Origin: Pseudohaliea sp964438205
GTDB lineage: Bacteria; Pseudomonadota; Gammaproteobacteria; Pseudomonadales; Halieaceae
Direction of reading: 5' to 3'
DNA: 64,000 bases
Assembly: GCA_964438205.1 (NCBI GenBank)
Contig: CAYTJQ010000002.1
Location: 1 to 64,000 of the forward strand
The notes below the pieces were generated by a model. It made no database searches. It saw only the letters and a program-made list of their open reading frames with translations, and was not told the DNA's origin. Below are positions 41,990 to 52,748 of the stretch, in pieces; the first letter of the stretch is position 1; each line of letters begins with the position of its first letter. The position numbers were made by a program, and so were the translations under genes.

Positions 41990-42502
41990 TCAGTCCAGGG
42001 GGTTGACGTCTTCGGCCTGCGGGCCCTTTTCCGTGTCGGCGACGACGAAGGAAACGCGCTGGCCGTCGTTCAGGCTGCGGCGGCCTTCGCCGCGGATCGA
42101 GCGGAAGTGCACGAAGATTTCCCGGCCGTCGTCCAGGGTCAGGAAGCCGAAGCCCTTGGCGGCGTTGAACCACTTGACCGTGGCCTCTTCCCGAGGACCC
42201 TCCGGGGCGGCGGGTGCGGGGTTCTTCTTCGCGGCGGGCTTCTCGCGACGCGGTGCATCCTTCGGCTTCAGCTGCCGTTCCGGCGCGCGGGTCCTCGGGG
42301 CGCCGGCCGTTGCTGCGCCGGCAGGTGCGGCGAGCGGGCGGTGTGTTGCCAGGGCCGTACCGGCCGTCGCGGCCACGAAGAGTACGGCGAGCACGGGGTC
42401 GAAAGCCCCGCTCCCGGTGAGCAGGGCGGCGATGACGGCCGCAACGAGGCCGATGGCGATGGCGATGACGAGTTTGCCGGGAATGGACATGGTGCTTCTC
42501 AT
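41990..42502 (-). CDS. Membrane-anchored cold-shock-domain protein
   Basis: This 170-residue protein has two hydrophobic segments at about residues 10-50 (KLVIAIAIGLVAAVIAALLT; LAVLFVAATAGTALA). A basic, proline/alanine-rich linker (KPKDAPRREKPAAKKNPAPA) follows, then a C-terminal cold-shock domain with EATVKWFNAAKGFGFLTLDD (RNP1) and EIFVHFRSI (RNP2), ending in EKGPQAEDVNPLD. The domain should bind single-stranded RNA/DNA at the inner membrane's cytoplasmic face. The start at 42502 (MRSTMSIPGK) is chosen; 42490 is possible. It lies downstream of cspA on the same strand but beyond two hairpins. Confidence 0.83.
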   Translation of the reverse strand: MRSTMSIPGKLVIAIAIGLVAAVIAALLTGSGAFDPVLAVLFVAATAGTALATHRPLAAPAGAATAGAPRTRAPERQLKPKDAPRREKPAAKKNPAPAAPEGPREEATVKWFNAAKGFGFLTLDDGREIFVHFRSIRGEGRRSLNDGQRVSFVVADTEKGPQAEDVNPLD

Positions 42503-42549
42503 AGCTTGACACTCACTTGCTGTCGGTCTGTTGACACAAAATAACGGAA

Positions 42550-42570
42550 GCCGGTCGCGGTGCGACCGGC
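42550..42570 (-). terminator. Intrinsic terminator downstream of cspA
   Basis: GCCGGTCGC-GGT-GCGACCGGC, a perfect 9-bp stem with 3-nt loop; on the minus strand it is followed by TTCCGTTATTTTGT. It separates cspA from the membrane-anchored cold-shock gene. Confidence 0.65.
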
Positions 42571-42616
42571 CGGGAGAGAGGCGCACCGGCATCGGCGGCC
42601 GGCCGCCCCTGGCGAT

Positions 42617-42638
42617 GCCCCGGGAGAGGTCCCGGGGC
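42617..42638 (-). terminator. Hairpin immediately after cspA
   Basis: GCCCCGGGA-GAGG-TCCCGGGGC, a perfect 9-bp stem with 4-nt loop, 13 bp past the cspA stop. There is no T-run, so it may protect the short message from 3' exonucleases or aid termination with the second hairpin. Confidence 0.55.
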
Positions 42639-42650
42639 GCCTCGGCGTCG

Positions 42651-42863
42651 CTAGAGCTTGGCGACGTCCTCGGCCTGGAGCCCCTTGGGCCCCTCGACCA
42701 GGGTGAATTCTACCGCCTGGCCCTCGTCGAGGGTGCGATAGCCGTCTCCCTGGATGGAGCGAAAGTGGACGAATACGTCACCCTCGCCTTCTTCCCTGGT
42801 AATGAAACCGAACCCCTTGGCGTTGTTGAACCACTTCACCGTGCCGCTGACACGCTCGCCCAT
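42651..42863 (-). CDS. CspA-family cold shock protein
   Basis: This 70-residue single-domain nucleic-acid chaperone has SGTVKWFNNAKGFGFITREE (RNP1), DVFVHFRSIQGDGYRTL (RNP2), and the C-terminal EGPKGLQAEDVAKL. The ATG at 42861-42863 has GAGGGA upstream; an in-frame upstream extension of 20 residues is not conserved in the family and covers the leader hairpin. It melts RNA structures. CspA versus CspD/CspE roles cannot be assigned. Confidence 0.93.
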   Translation of the reverse strand: MGERVSGTVKWFNNAKGFGFITREEGEGDVFVHFRSIQGDGYRTLDEGQAVEFTLVEGPKGLQAEDVAKL

Positions 42864-42898
42864 ACCGCTTCCCTCGGTGTTTCCCTTTTTATTTTCCG

Positions 42899-42915
42899 GC
42901 GGCACCCACTGCCGC
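42899..42915 (-). promoter_or_regulatory. Leader hairpin of cspA
   Basis: Stem GCGGCA/TGCCGC with a 5-nt loop between valS and cspA, followed on the minus strand by an A-rich stretch (GGAAAATAAAAAGGGAAA) before the ribosome site. The arrangement fits a structured cspA 5' leader; thermosensing is not shown. Confidence 0.35.
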
Positions 42916-42935
42916 AAACCCATGCGCGCATCGCG

Positions 42936-45704
<2,769 letters not shown>

Positions 45705-45755
45705 CGGCGTGTGGGTCCGCTCAGGGCAGCTCGGGAAAGCCGGCGATTATACGCG

Positions 45756-46175
45756 TCACAGATCGTGCTTTTCCAACGCGTAGCCGCGCTCCTTGTAGAA
45801 CTGCCAGGCCGCGCGCAGCGCTTGCAGGCTGGCCTCGTCGCGGGTGACCACTTCGGCGACGCGGTGGAAGCGGGGAAAGAAGGGGGGCGGCGCAAGGTTC
45901 AGGTTGATGAGCAGGTCGTCGTGGTCGCCCGGGTCCTGCCCCCAGCCGATGACGACCGCCTCGCCCGCCGCCTCGCAGACCAGGGCGTGGGGCAGGAAGG
46001 CGTCCGGGCGGAACTGCCAGAGCAGCTCGTCGAGGCTGCGCGCCTGGGCCTCGTCGGCACAGTGGAGGAACACCCGGTGGCCGCGCCCGGCGGCCTTGTT
46101 GGCGAGCCGGCAGGCAACCAGGGGCCGCCGGCCGGCGTCGCCGTCGCTGACGACGTAGAAGCCGACCCGGGTCAC
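45756..46175 (-). CDS. holC: DNA polymerase III chi subunit
   Basis: This 139-residue HolC homologue has RVGFYVVSDGDAGRRPLVAC, HRVFLHCADEAQARSLDELL, LWQFRPDAFLPHALV, and LINLNLAPPPFFPRFHRVAE. Chi links the clamp loader to SSB at the replication fork. The ATG overlaps the pepA stop by 4 bp (ATGA). The size equals the E. coli protein (147) and the pepA-holC-valS order is classical. Confidence 0.93.
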   Translation of the reverse strand: MTRVGFYVVSDGDAGRRPLVACRLANKAAGRGHRVFLHCADEAQARSLDELLWQFRPDAFLPHALVCEAAGEAVVIGWGQDPGDHDDLLINLNLAPPPFFPRFHRVAEVVTRDEASLQALRAAWQFYKERGYALEKHDL

Positions 46176-47668
46176 CGCTTCCCGGCGCGGTCGCGCAGGT
46201 AGCGGGTGAGCAGTGCAACGGGGCGCCCCGTCGCGCCCTTCGGCGAGCTGTTCCAGGCGGCGCCGGCGATGTCGAGGTGCGCCCAGCGGTACTCCTCGGT
46301 GAAGCGGGCCAGGAAGCAGGCGGCGGTCACGCTGCCCGCTTCCGGCCCGCCGATGTTGGCCAGGTCGGCGAAGTTGCTCGTCAGCTGCTTCTGGTAGTCC
46401 TCCCAGAGCGGCATGCGCCAGGCCCGGTCGTGGGCCGTGGTGCCCGCGGTGAGAAGTTCGTCGGCCAACTCGTCGTTGTTTGCATAGAGACCCGCCGCGT
46501 GCGAGCCCAGGGCCACGACGCAGGCGCCGGTCAGGGTGGCGATGTCGACGACCGCCGCCGGCTTGTAGCGGCCGGCATAGGTCAGGGCGTCGCAGAGCAC
46601 CAGGCGGCCCTCGGCGTCCGTATTCAGGACCTCGATGGTCTTGCCGGCCATCGAGGTCACCACGTCACCGGGCTTGGTTGCACTGCCGCTGGGCATGTTC
46701 TCGGCCGCGGCGACGATGGCGACCGCGTTCACGGGCAGGTCCAGCTCGCAGAGGGCGTGCACGGTGCCGAAGACGCTCGCGGCGCCGCCCATGTCGAACT
46801 TCATCTCGTCCATCTTGGCGCCGGGCTTCAGCGATATGCCGCCGCTGTCGAAGGTGATGCCTTTGCCGACCAGCGCGTAGGGCTTCGCGCCCTTGCTGCC
46901 GCCCTTGTACTCCATGACGATCAGCTGGGCGGGCTGGTCACTGCCGGCGGAGACGGAGAGCAGGGAGCCCATGCCGAGCTCCTTCATCTGATTCTCGGAG
47001 AGGACCTTGACGGAGAGCTTCGGGTAGCGGCGGCCGAGCTTGCGCGCCTCCTTCGCGAGGTAGCTCGGGGTGCAGATGTTGCCGGGCAGGTTGGCGAGTT
47101 CGCGCGCCGTGTTCACACCGAGGCCCGTGGCGAGGCCGGCTTCGAGCGCGGCCTTCGCGCGCGCGGTGGCCAGCGCCTTGCCGGTGTTGACGACGAGGCG
47201 CTTGAGTGCGGGCTGCGGGGCCGGCTTGCTCAGGGTCTGCCGGTAGCGGTAGAGGCCGGTGACCACGCTGCGTGCGAGAAAATCGCAGAGCCATTCGCTG
47301 TCGTCCTCGCCCAGGCCGAGCTCGCCGGCATAGACCAGTACATCCGTCGCCTTGCTGTCGCGGAGGGTGCGGCCGATGGCCTCGCAGAAGGCGATCTGCA
47401 CGGGGCGGTCGAACTTGCGGGCCTCGCCGCAGCCGACCAGCAGCACGCGCTTGATGGCACCGTTGCCGGGCAGCAGCAGCGTCTTGCCCTTGTCGGCGCT
47501 GAAGTCGCCCAGCTCCAGGGCGGCCTTGATGCTGCCGCCGAGCACCTTGTCGAGTTCGCGCGCCGTTGCGGTGGGCTGCTTGCCGGCGAAGACCGGCAGG
47601 ACGGCGCACTGGGTGCGCGCGCTGCCCGCGTCGCTGACCTGGCGGGCGGAAACACTCAGGGTGGCCAT
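46172..47668 (-). CDS. pepA: Leucyl aminopeptidase (M17)
   Basis: This 498-residue M17 metallopeptidase has an N-terminal macro-like domain (residues 1-165) and a catalytic C-domain. Metal ligands are visible in LVGKGITFDSGGISLKPGAK and FDMGGAASV, and the signature NTDAEGRLVLCDALTYA carries further ligands and the active-site arginine. PepA works as a hexamer, cleaving N-terminal leucine and other residues. In E. coli it also binds DNA in Xer recombination and carAB control; that is not shown here. The ATG is preceded by AAGGAACAGCC. Confidence 0.96.
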   Translation of the reverse strand: MATLSVSARQVSDAGSARTQCAVLPVFAGKQPTATARELDKVLGGSIKAALELGDFSADKGKTLLLPGNGAIKRVLLVGCGEARKFDRPVQIAFCEAIGRTLRDSKATDVLVYAGELGLGEDDSEWLCDFLARSVVTGLYRYRQTLSKPAPQPALKRLVVNTGKALATARAKAALEAGLATGLGVNTARELANLPGNICTPSYLAKEARKLGRRYPKLSVKVLSENQMKELGMGSLLSVSAGSDQPAQLIVMEYKGGSKGAKPYALVGKGITFDSGGISLKPGAKMDEMKFDMGGAASVFGTVHALCELDLPVNAVAIVAAAENMPSGSATKPGDVVTSMAGKTIEVLNTDAEGRLVLCDALTYAGRYKPAAVVDIATLTGACVVALGSHAAGLYANNDELADELLTAGTTAHDRAWRMPLWEDYQKQLTSNFADLANIGGPEAGSVTAACFLARFTEEYRWAHLDIAGAAWNSSPKGATGRPVALLTRYLRDRAGKR

Positions 47669-47747
47669 GGCTGTTCCTTACAATTTGTTTAACGGGGCGG
47701 CCAGTGTACGGCGATAGCCGGTGCAACTGAACCGTGGCCTCAGATCG

Positions 47748-48218
47748 TTACTTCTTTCGCTTCGGTACGAGGACCAGGGTGGTGCCGGATAAATAGTCGT
47801 GCCAGTAGCGGCCGCGGCGGTCGATGAGACACCAGAGGTAGCCGAGGCCTAGGCAGGCGGCGGAGAGGAGGGCGCCGAGACAGCGGAGGGCGCAGCGCGG
47901 CACCGTGAGGCGCTTCCCGGGCAGCGCGATGAGCTTTACGCGCCAGGCCTGCATGCCGAGGGTCTGCCCGCTCTTGGTCCAGAAGGCGGAGAAAAACCCG
48001 ACCAGGCAGAGGAGGATGAGCCCCTGGGCGAGCCAGGGGTTCAGCGGCTGCACCGGCTTGCCGCCATCGACCAGGGCTGCGACGCCCATGGCGATCACGA
48101 AGGCGAGCATGATTACCGGCAGCACCAGGAAGGTGTCATAGACGAGTGCCATGAGCCGCCGGGGCAGTGCCGGGCTCGGGGCGTCTTCGCTGTCGGGGGT
48201 GTGGCGCTGTTCGCTCAG
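47748..48218 (-). CDS. RDD family membrane protein (probable CTG start)
   Basis: About 156 residues with three transmembrane helices (TFLVLPVIMLAFVIAMGVAA; GLILLCLVGFFSAFW; LGALLSAACLGLGYLWCLI) and the family segment TLGMQAWRVKLI, then DRRGRYWHDYLSGT. The defining arginine (PRRLMALVYD) lies before the first ATG (48152). The only start-like codon upstream before an in-frame stop is CTG at 48216-48218, with GGAG 8 bases ahead and a 4-bp CTGA overlap with the upstream gene. I therefore extend the gene; if wrong, the start is 48152. Function of RDD proteins is mostly unknown; some transport ions. Confidence 0.72.
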   Translation of the reverse strand: MSEQRHTPDSEDAPSPALPRRLMALVYDTFLVLPVIMLAFVIAMGVAALVDGGKPVQPLNPWLAQGLILLCLVGFFSAFWTKSGQTLGMQAWRVKLIALPGKRLTVPRCALRCLGALLSAACLGLGYLWCLIDRRGRYWHDYLSGTTLVLVPKRKK

Positions 48219-48874
48219 GGTTCGAGCTCCAGGTGATCGGTGCCCGGCGGTGGTTCGTCATCCTTGCGGCGGTAGCGCTCCTCAAGCACGTCTGCGCCCG
48301 CCTCGGCGAGGTCCAGGTCCGGTGCGGCTACGGGCTCGGCGGCGGGACTCGCCGGCAGCGGCGCGTCTTCCGCGGCCAGGCCGAGTGCGGAAACGTCAGG
48401 GGGTGGCGGCACGGCGTCCCGGGGAAGGCCGGGAATGTCCTCGCCGGCGGGGGCCATGGACAGGTCGTCGGTGGCGGGTGGCGCCGGTGGTGTTGCGGCC
48501 TCCGGCCCGAGGCGCTCGCCGACGGGGGCGATGGAGAGGCTGGCCGTGTCGACATGGACCGGCGTTACCCTCTGTCGCTCCTCCGGCCGGAGGACGTCGC
48601 TGCCCGGTGCGGCGAGGCTGAGCCCCGCCCCCGCACCCCTGCTGTTGCGCGAGATGCGGGGGCGGGCTCCGGCGCGCTCCATGGCGGCCTTGTAGCGCAG
48701 GGTCTGCTCGCGGTCGAGGTTGCGGCGGATGAGGTGCGTGGCGCCGGAGAAGAGCTTGTCGAGAGTGGTATCGCCGGCGTTGAACAGCACCGCGAGGCCC
48801 TCGCGTACGCGGGCGGCGTCGTGACCGTCGAGGAGCTCCCCGGCGTAGTAGATGTTGAAGGTTTCTTCGTCCAT
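48215..48874 (-). CDS. Conserved hypothetical protein with acidic, proline/alanine-rich tail
   Basis: 219 residues. Residues 1-75 form a compact domain (FNIYYAGELLDGHDAARVRE; LFNAGDTTLDKLFSGATHLI; DREQTLRYKAAMERAGA) that I have seen as an unnamed domain in gammaproteobacterial proteins but cannot name. The rest is low-complexity (P, A, D, E) with no membrane segment. The ATG at 48872-48874 follows AGGTGG. Translationally coupled to the RDD membrane protein, so the two probably act together. No function assigned. Confidence 0.72.
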   Translation of the reverse strand: MDEETFNIYYAGELLDGHDAARVREGLAVLFNAGDTTLDKLFSGATHLIRRNLDREQTLRYKAAMERAGARPRISRNSRGAGAGLSLAAPGSDVLRPEERQRVTPVHVDTASLSIAPVGERLGPEAATPPAPPATDDLSMAPAGEDIPGLPRDAVPPPPDVSALGLAAEDAPLPASPAAEPVAAPDLDLAEAGADVLEERYRRKDDEPPPGTDHLELEP

Positions 48875-49035
48875 GGGGTCCACCTGCTGTCCCCTCCAGT
48901 ATAGGCGCGCGCGCAGGGGGCGGCCAAGGAAAACCCCACGGGGAATGGCTTTACTCGCGCTGCGGTGCGAAAATCGCGTCCGCGAACCCACCGGGTATCG
49001 CCCAACTAAAATTATATTCCCAGGGGGAAACCATC

Positions 49036-51321
49036 ATGATCAGCAAGTTAGCCCCGGCCCTGACCCTGCCCGCCCTCGTCGTGCTGTCTGCCCAGGCGGC
49101 CGCCCAGGCGAATATGCTCGAGGAGGTCGTCGTGACCGCGCAGAAGCGCACGGAGAGCCTCACCGACGTGCCGATCTCGATCGGCGTGATGAGTGCGGAA
49201 GCACTGCAGAAAACCGGTGTGCGCCAGCTGCGCGAGGTCGCCGAATTCGTGCCCAACCTGACCATCTCCAACGGCAATGACAGCTCCACCGCCGTGCGCA
49301 TCCGCGGCGTCGGCACCAATACGCGCAACATCGGCTTCGACACGCGGGTGGGCGTGTATGTCGACGGCGTCTATATGGGCCAGTCCCTGGCGCAGAACCT
49401 CGACATCCTCGATCTCGAGCGCGTGGAGGTGGTGCGCGGGCCGCAGGGCACGCAGTTCGGGCGCAACACGGTGGCCGGCGCCATCAACATGATTACCACC
49501 CGGCCCTCGGACGAGTTCGAGCTCGAGCTTCTCGGCGAGGTGGGCAACTACGACTCCTACCGCGTCGGCGCCATCGCCAACCTGCCGATCAGCGACAGCC
49601 TGGCGGCGCGGGTTTCGGTGATCGATCATGCCCGCGACGGTTTCGTCGACAACATCACCACCGGCACGGATCACAACGAGCGCGACGGCACGACGCTCCG
49701 CGGCCAGCTGGCCTGGCGCGGCGAGCGGGTGGACGTCATCCTGGCCGGGGACTACACGGAGTCGGATCGCGTGTCCTTCTTCGGCGAGGCGGTGTCGGAC
49801 TGGTCCGGCAACGTGCCGACCACGGAAGCCCCGGGTCGCTTCGATATCGCCAACGACGTCGATAACTTCGAGGAGCGTGAGATCTGGGGCACGTCCCTCA
49901 ACGTCGACGTCGCCCTGGGCGACTACTCGCTGACGTCGATCACCGCGTTTCGCGATAACAGCATCGACCGCGGCCAGGATACGGACCACAGCTCCCTGTC
50001 GCTGCTGCGCGTCGAGTACCCCGACGCCTACGAACAGCTGACCCAGGAGTTCCAGCTGTTCTCCCCCGATACGGGGCGCCTCAAGTACGTGGCGGGTCTG
50101 TACCTCTACCGCGAGGAGGCGACCTCGTCCCGCCGCGCGATCGTCGGCGAGGATATCGGCATCGTCTTCGCCGGCCTGGCGCCGCCGCTGGCGCCCTTCG
50201 GACCGGCCTTCACCGACACGTTTGCCGGCACCTTCGGTGACGTCGACACGGACAGCTGGGCGGTCTACCTGAACGGTACCTACGATCTGACCGATCGCTG
50301 GACGCTCGGCTTCGGCGCCCGCTACACCGAGGAGCAGCGCGAGGTGGACTACGACCTGGTCGGCAGCGTGGTCGACCTCGGTTTCCTCACCGTGCCCACC
50401 GCAGCCGTCTTCGGCGTGGCCGTCGGCCCCGTGGTGGACGGCCTCACGGTGCTCAACTTCCAGGACAAGCAGGACTACGACGACTTCTCACCGATGCTGA
50501 GCCTGAGCTACGCGCTTACCGAGAACAGCAACGTCTACCTTAAGTACTCGGAGGGCTTCAAGAGCGGCGGCTTCAACGTTGACTTCGTGTCCGAGGCGCT
50601 CCTCGCCGACGGCATCGACTTCGACCCCGAGACCGTCGAGTCCTGGGAACTGGGCTTCAAGGGCGAAAGCGGCGATCGCTCCCTGCGCTACAGCTTCAGC
50701 GCGTTCTACATGGAGTTCCAGGACTACCAGCTGAACCAATTCATCCAGCTGTCCAACAACACCTCGACGATCACCATCCAGAACGCGGCCGAGGTCGTGT
50801 CCGAAGGCCTCGAGGCGGAGGTCACCTGGTATCCGACCGCGTCGCTGCTGGTCAACGCATCCATCGGCTACAACAACGCCGAGTTCGACAGCTTCCCGGG
50901 TGGCGGCAGCTCACGCAACCCGGCCGGCGTGGGTGCCGACCTCGACGGCAACAAGCTGCCGCAGGCCCCGGAGTGGTCCTCGGCGCTCGCGGTGCAGTAC
51001 AACCTGCCGCTTTCCGGCCTGGGCGGTGAACTGGTCACCCGGGTGGACTGGACCTACACGGACGAGTACTACACCACCGAGGACAACGTCGAGTTCGCCA
51101 ACCCCGGCAGCCCGATCGTCTGGGGCAAGGTCGACAGCTACTCGCTGCTGAACGGCCGCATCGGCTACGAGGCGAGCGACAGCTGGAGCGTCTACCTGTG
51201 GGGCCGTAACCTGCTCGACGAGGACTACAGCTTTGCCTGGCCCTCGGACTTCCTCGGCACCGCCGCCAACTTCCCGGGCGACCCCCGGACCTATGGCGTC
51301 GAGGTGACCTGGCGCATGTAG
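49036..51321 (+). CDS. TonB-dependent outer-membrane receptor
   Basis: This 761-residue receptor has a signal peptide (LAPALTLPALVVLSAQAAAQ) followed at once by a TonB box (EEVVVTAQKRTES). The plug domain includes RIRGVGTNTRNIGF and VEVVRGPQGTQFGRNTVAGA. The beta-barrel ends in an aromatic-rich C-terminus (YGVEVTWRM). LTQEFQLFSPDTGRLKYVAG and YLKYSEGFKSGGFNVDF mark the family common in sphingomonads and marine gammaproteobacteria that take up large organic substrates, not only siderophores. No ligand clue nearby. Shine-Dalgarno AGGGGGAAACC lies before the ATG. Confidence 0.93.
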   Translation: MISKLAPALTLPALVVLSAQAAAQANMLEEVVVTAQKRTESLTDVPISIGVMSAEALQKTGVRQLREVAEFVPNLTISNGNDSSTAVRIRGVGTNTRNIGFDTRVGVYVDGVYMGQSLAQNLDILDLERVEVVRGPQGTQFGRNTVAGAINMITTRPSDEFELELLGEVGNYDSYRVGAIANLPISDSLAARVSVIDHARDGFVDNITTGTDHNERDGTTLRGQLAWRGERVDVILAGDYTESDRVSFFGEAVSDWSGNVPTTEAPGRFDIANDVDNFEEREIWGTSLNVDVALGDYSLTSITAFRDNSIDRGQDTDHSSLSLLRVEYPDAYEQLTQEFQLFSPDTGRLKYVAGLYLYREEATSSRRAIVGEDIGIVFAGLAPPLAPFGPAFTDTFAGTFGDVDTDSWAVYLNGTYDLTDRWTLGFGARYTEEQREVDYDLVGSVVDLGFLTVPTAAVFGVAVGPVVDGLTVLNFQDKQDYDDFSPMLSLSYALTENSNVYLKYSEGFKSGGFNVDFVSEALLADGIDFDPETVESWELGFKGESGDRSLRYSFSAFYMEFQDYQLNQFIQLSNNTSTITIQNAAEVVSEGLEAEVTWYPTASLLVNASIGYNNAEFDSFPGGGSSRNPAGVGADLDGNKLPQAPEWSSALAVQYNLPLSGLGGELVTRVDWTYTDEYYTTEDNVEFANPGSPIVWGKVDSYSLLNGRIGYEASDSWSVYLWGRNLLDEDYSFAWPSDFLGTAANFPGDPRTYGVEVTWRM

Positions 51322-51335
51322 CCTGCCGCAGACTG

Positions 51336-51381
51336 ACGCCGGGGTAGCCGCGTCGCGTGCGCGCTGCCCCGGCGTTATAAT
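51336..51381 (+). promoter_or_regulatory. Inverted repeat ending the receptor gene and -10 box of bolA
   Basis: ACGCCGGGG (51336-51344) and CCCCGGCGT (51367-51375) form a 9-bp stem with a 22-nt GC-rich loop, likely the receptor terminator. TATAAT (51376-51381) follows directly, 21 bp before the bolA ATG, and can serve as its -10; no good -35 is seen because that position lies in the loop. Confidence 0.5.
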
Positions 51382-51401
51382 CGTCCCGGGAGGTTGACCT
51401 T

Positions 51402-51755
51402 ATGTCTGTCCAGGATCGTATCCACGAGCGGCTCGCCGCTACCTTCACGCCGCTGCACCTCGAGCTCGAGAACGAGAGCCACAGTCACAGCGTGCCGCCG
51501 AATTCCGAGACCCACTTCCGGGTGGTGCTGGTGAGCGAAGCCTTCTCGGGCAAGCGCCCGGTAGCCCGGCACCAGGCCGTGTATGCGGCGCTCGCCGAGG
51601 AGCTCGCCGGGCCGGTCCACGCCCTGGCGCTGCACACCTACGACCCGGCCGAGTGGCGCGACCGCCAGGGCGGGAGCCCCGCGTCCCCGGCGTGCCTGGG
51701 TGGCAGCAAGGGTGGCAGCAAGGGCGACAGCAGGGCGGAGGGGGGTGGCGTGTGA
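51402..51755 (+). CDS. bolA: BolA family protein
   Basis: 117 residues, of which 1-85 are the BolA class II KH-like domain: IHERLAATFTPLHLELENES, SHSHSVPPNSETHFRVVLVS, FSGKRPVARHQAVYAAL, and VHALALHTYDPAEW. The histidine in HALALH and the SHSH region are potential Fe-S/glutaredoxin contacts. The C-terminal 30 residues are a glycine/serine tail with a 12-bp DNA repeat (GGSK repeats) and are not conserved. E. coli BolA is 105 residues. GGGAGG precedes the ATG. It is translationally coupled to trhO by a GTGA overlap. Confidence 0.92.
   Translation: MSVQDRIHERLAATFTPLHLELENESHSHSVPPNSETHFRVVLVSEAFSGKRPVARHQAVYAALAEELAGPVHALALHTYDPAEWRDRQGGSPASPACLGGSKGGSKGDSRAEGGGV
51698..51733 (+). repeat. 12-bp tandem repeat at the bolA 3' end
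   Basis: GGGTGGCAGCAA at 51698-51709 and 51710-51721, with a degenerate third copy at 51722-51733 (three mismatches). It encodes a GGSKGGSKGDS tail. Confidence 0.8.
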
Positions 51756-52678
51756 GCGTCGTCGTCGCCGCGCTCTACAAGTTCACGGCCCTGCCGGACT
51801 TCCGCGAGCTGCGCGAGCCGCTGCTTGGTTTCTGCCGCGAACAGGCGGTGCGCGGTACGCTGCTGCTGGCGGAAGAGGGCATCAACGGCACCATCGCCGG
51901 CACCCGTGCCGGCATCGACGCGGTGCTGGCCCGGCTCCGGGCCGATCCGCGGCTGGCCGACCTGGAGCACAAGGAGAGCCTGCACGACGAACCGCCGTTC
52001 CTGCGCATGAAAGTGAAGCTGAAGCGCGAGATCGTCACCATGGGCGTGCCTCGGATCGACCCGCGGCGCACCGTGGGCACCTATGTCGAACCCGGCGACT
52101 GGAACGCCCTGGTCGAAGACCCGGAGGTGCTCCTCATCGATACCCGCAACGATTACGAGATCGGCATCGGCACTTTCCGCGGTGCCGTGGACCCGGGCAC
52201 CCGCTCCTTCCGCGAGTTCCCGGCCTGGGTGAAGGCCAACCTCGACCCTTCCAGGCACCGCAAGGTGGCGATGTTCTGCACCGGCGGCATCCGTTGCGAA
52301 AAGGCCAGCGGTTACCTGCTCCAGGAGGGCTTCGAGTCCGTGTACCATCTGCGCGGCGGCATCCTTCGCTACCTCGAGGAGGTGCCGGCCGGGGAGAGTA
52401 CCTGGGAGGGTGAGTGCTTCGTTTTCGATGATCGGGTCGCCGTCAACCATGACCTCGAGCGCGGCAGCTACGAGCAGTGCTTCGCCTGCCGCCGGCCGCT
52501 CTCCGCCGAGGATCGCGCCGCGCCGGAGTACGAGCCCGCGGTATCCTGCCCGCACTGCCATGACAGTCTCGACGAGGCGCGCCGGGCCCGCTTCGAGGAA
52601 CGCCGCCGGCAGGCGTCCCAGGCCCGCGAGCGGGGCGAGCGTCACATCGGCGCCGCGCCGCGGCGCCGCTCGGCCTAG
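51752..52678 (+). CDS. trhO: tRNA uridine(34) hydroxylase (YceA-type rhodanese)
   Basis: This 308-residue protein has an N-terminal ferredoxin-like domain (residues 5-95: ALYKFTALPDFRELREPL, LLLAEEGINGTIAGT). A rhodanese domain follows (VLLIDTRNDYEIGIGTFRGA) with the catalytic-loop cysteine in VAMFCTGGIRCEKAS. The C-terminus holds cysteine pairs (CFACRRPLS, CPHCHDSL). TrhO makes 5-hydroxyuridine at the wobble position of tRNAs using O2. GTG at 51752 is fixed by the 4-bp overlap with bolA. Length is slightly below E. coli TrhO (350). Confidence 0.92.
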   Translation: MSVVVAALYKFTALPDFRELREPLLGFCREQAVRGTLLLAEEGINGTIAGTRAGIDAVLARLRADPRLADLEHKESLHDEPPFLRMKVKLKREIVTMGVPRIDPRRTVGTYVEPGDWNALVEDPEVLLIDTRNDYEIGIGTFRGAVDPGTRSFREFPAWVKANLDPSRHRKVAMFCTGGIRCEKASGYLLQEGFESVYHLRGGILRYLEEVPAGESTWEGECFVFDDRVAVNHDLERGSYEQCFACRRPLSAEDRAAPEYEPAVSCPHCHDSLDEARRARFEERRRQASQARERGERHIGAAPRRRSA

Positions 52679-52683
52679 GCCGT

Positions 52684-52748
52684 CAGCCCGTCCCGCCAGC
52701 CTTTCCCGCCAGCCTTTCCCGCAAGCCCTTCCCTTCAGCCCTTCCCTT
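52684..52748. repeat. 13-bp tandem repeat, five units, filling a convergent gap
   Basis: Units at 52684, 52697, 52710, 52723 and 52736 follow CAGCC(C/T)(G/T)TCCC(G/T)(C/T), with A replacing the first C in unit 4; units 2 and 3 are identical (CAGCCTTTCCCGC). The array begins 5 bp after the trhO stop and ends exactly at the protease stop codon. It is not a multiple of 3. Confidence 0.9.

Noticed and set aside
42617..42638. Riboswitch in the cspA region
   Set aside because: Two simple perfect hairpins lie downstream of the gene and no conserved riboswitch core is recognisable.
49013..49018. TATATT as -10 of the TonB-dependent receptor
   Set aside because: It lies only a few bases before the Shine-Dalgarno, so a transcript started from it would cut into the ribosome site; no -35 is seen.
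52684..52748. CRISPR-like repeat array
   Set aside because: Units are 13 bp, contiguous without spacers, and no cas genes are present; it is a simple tandem repeat.
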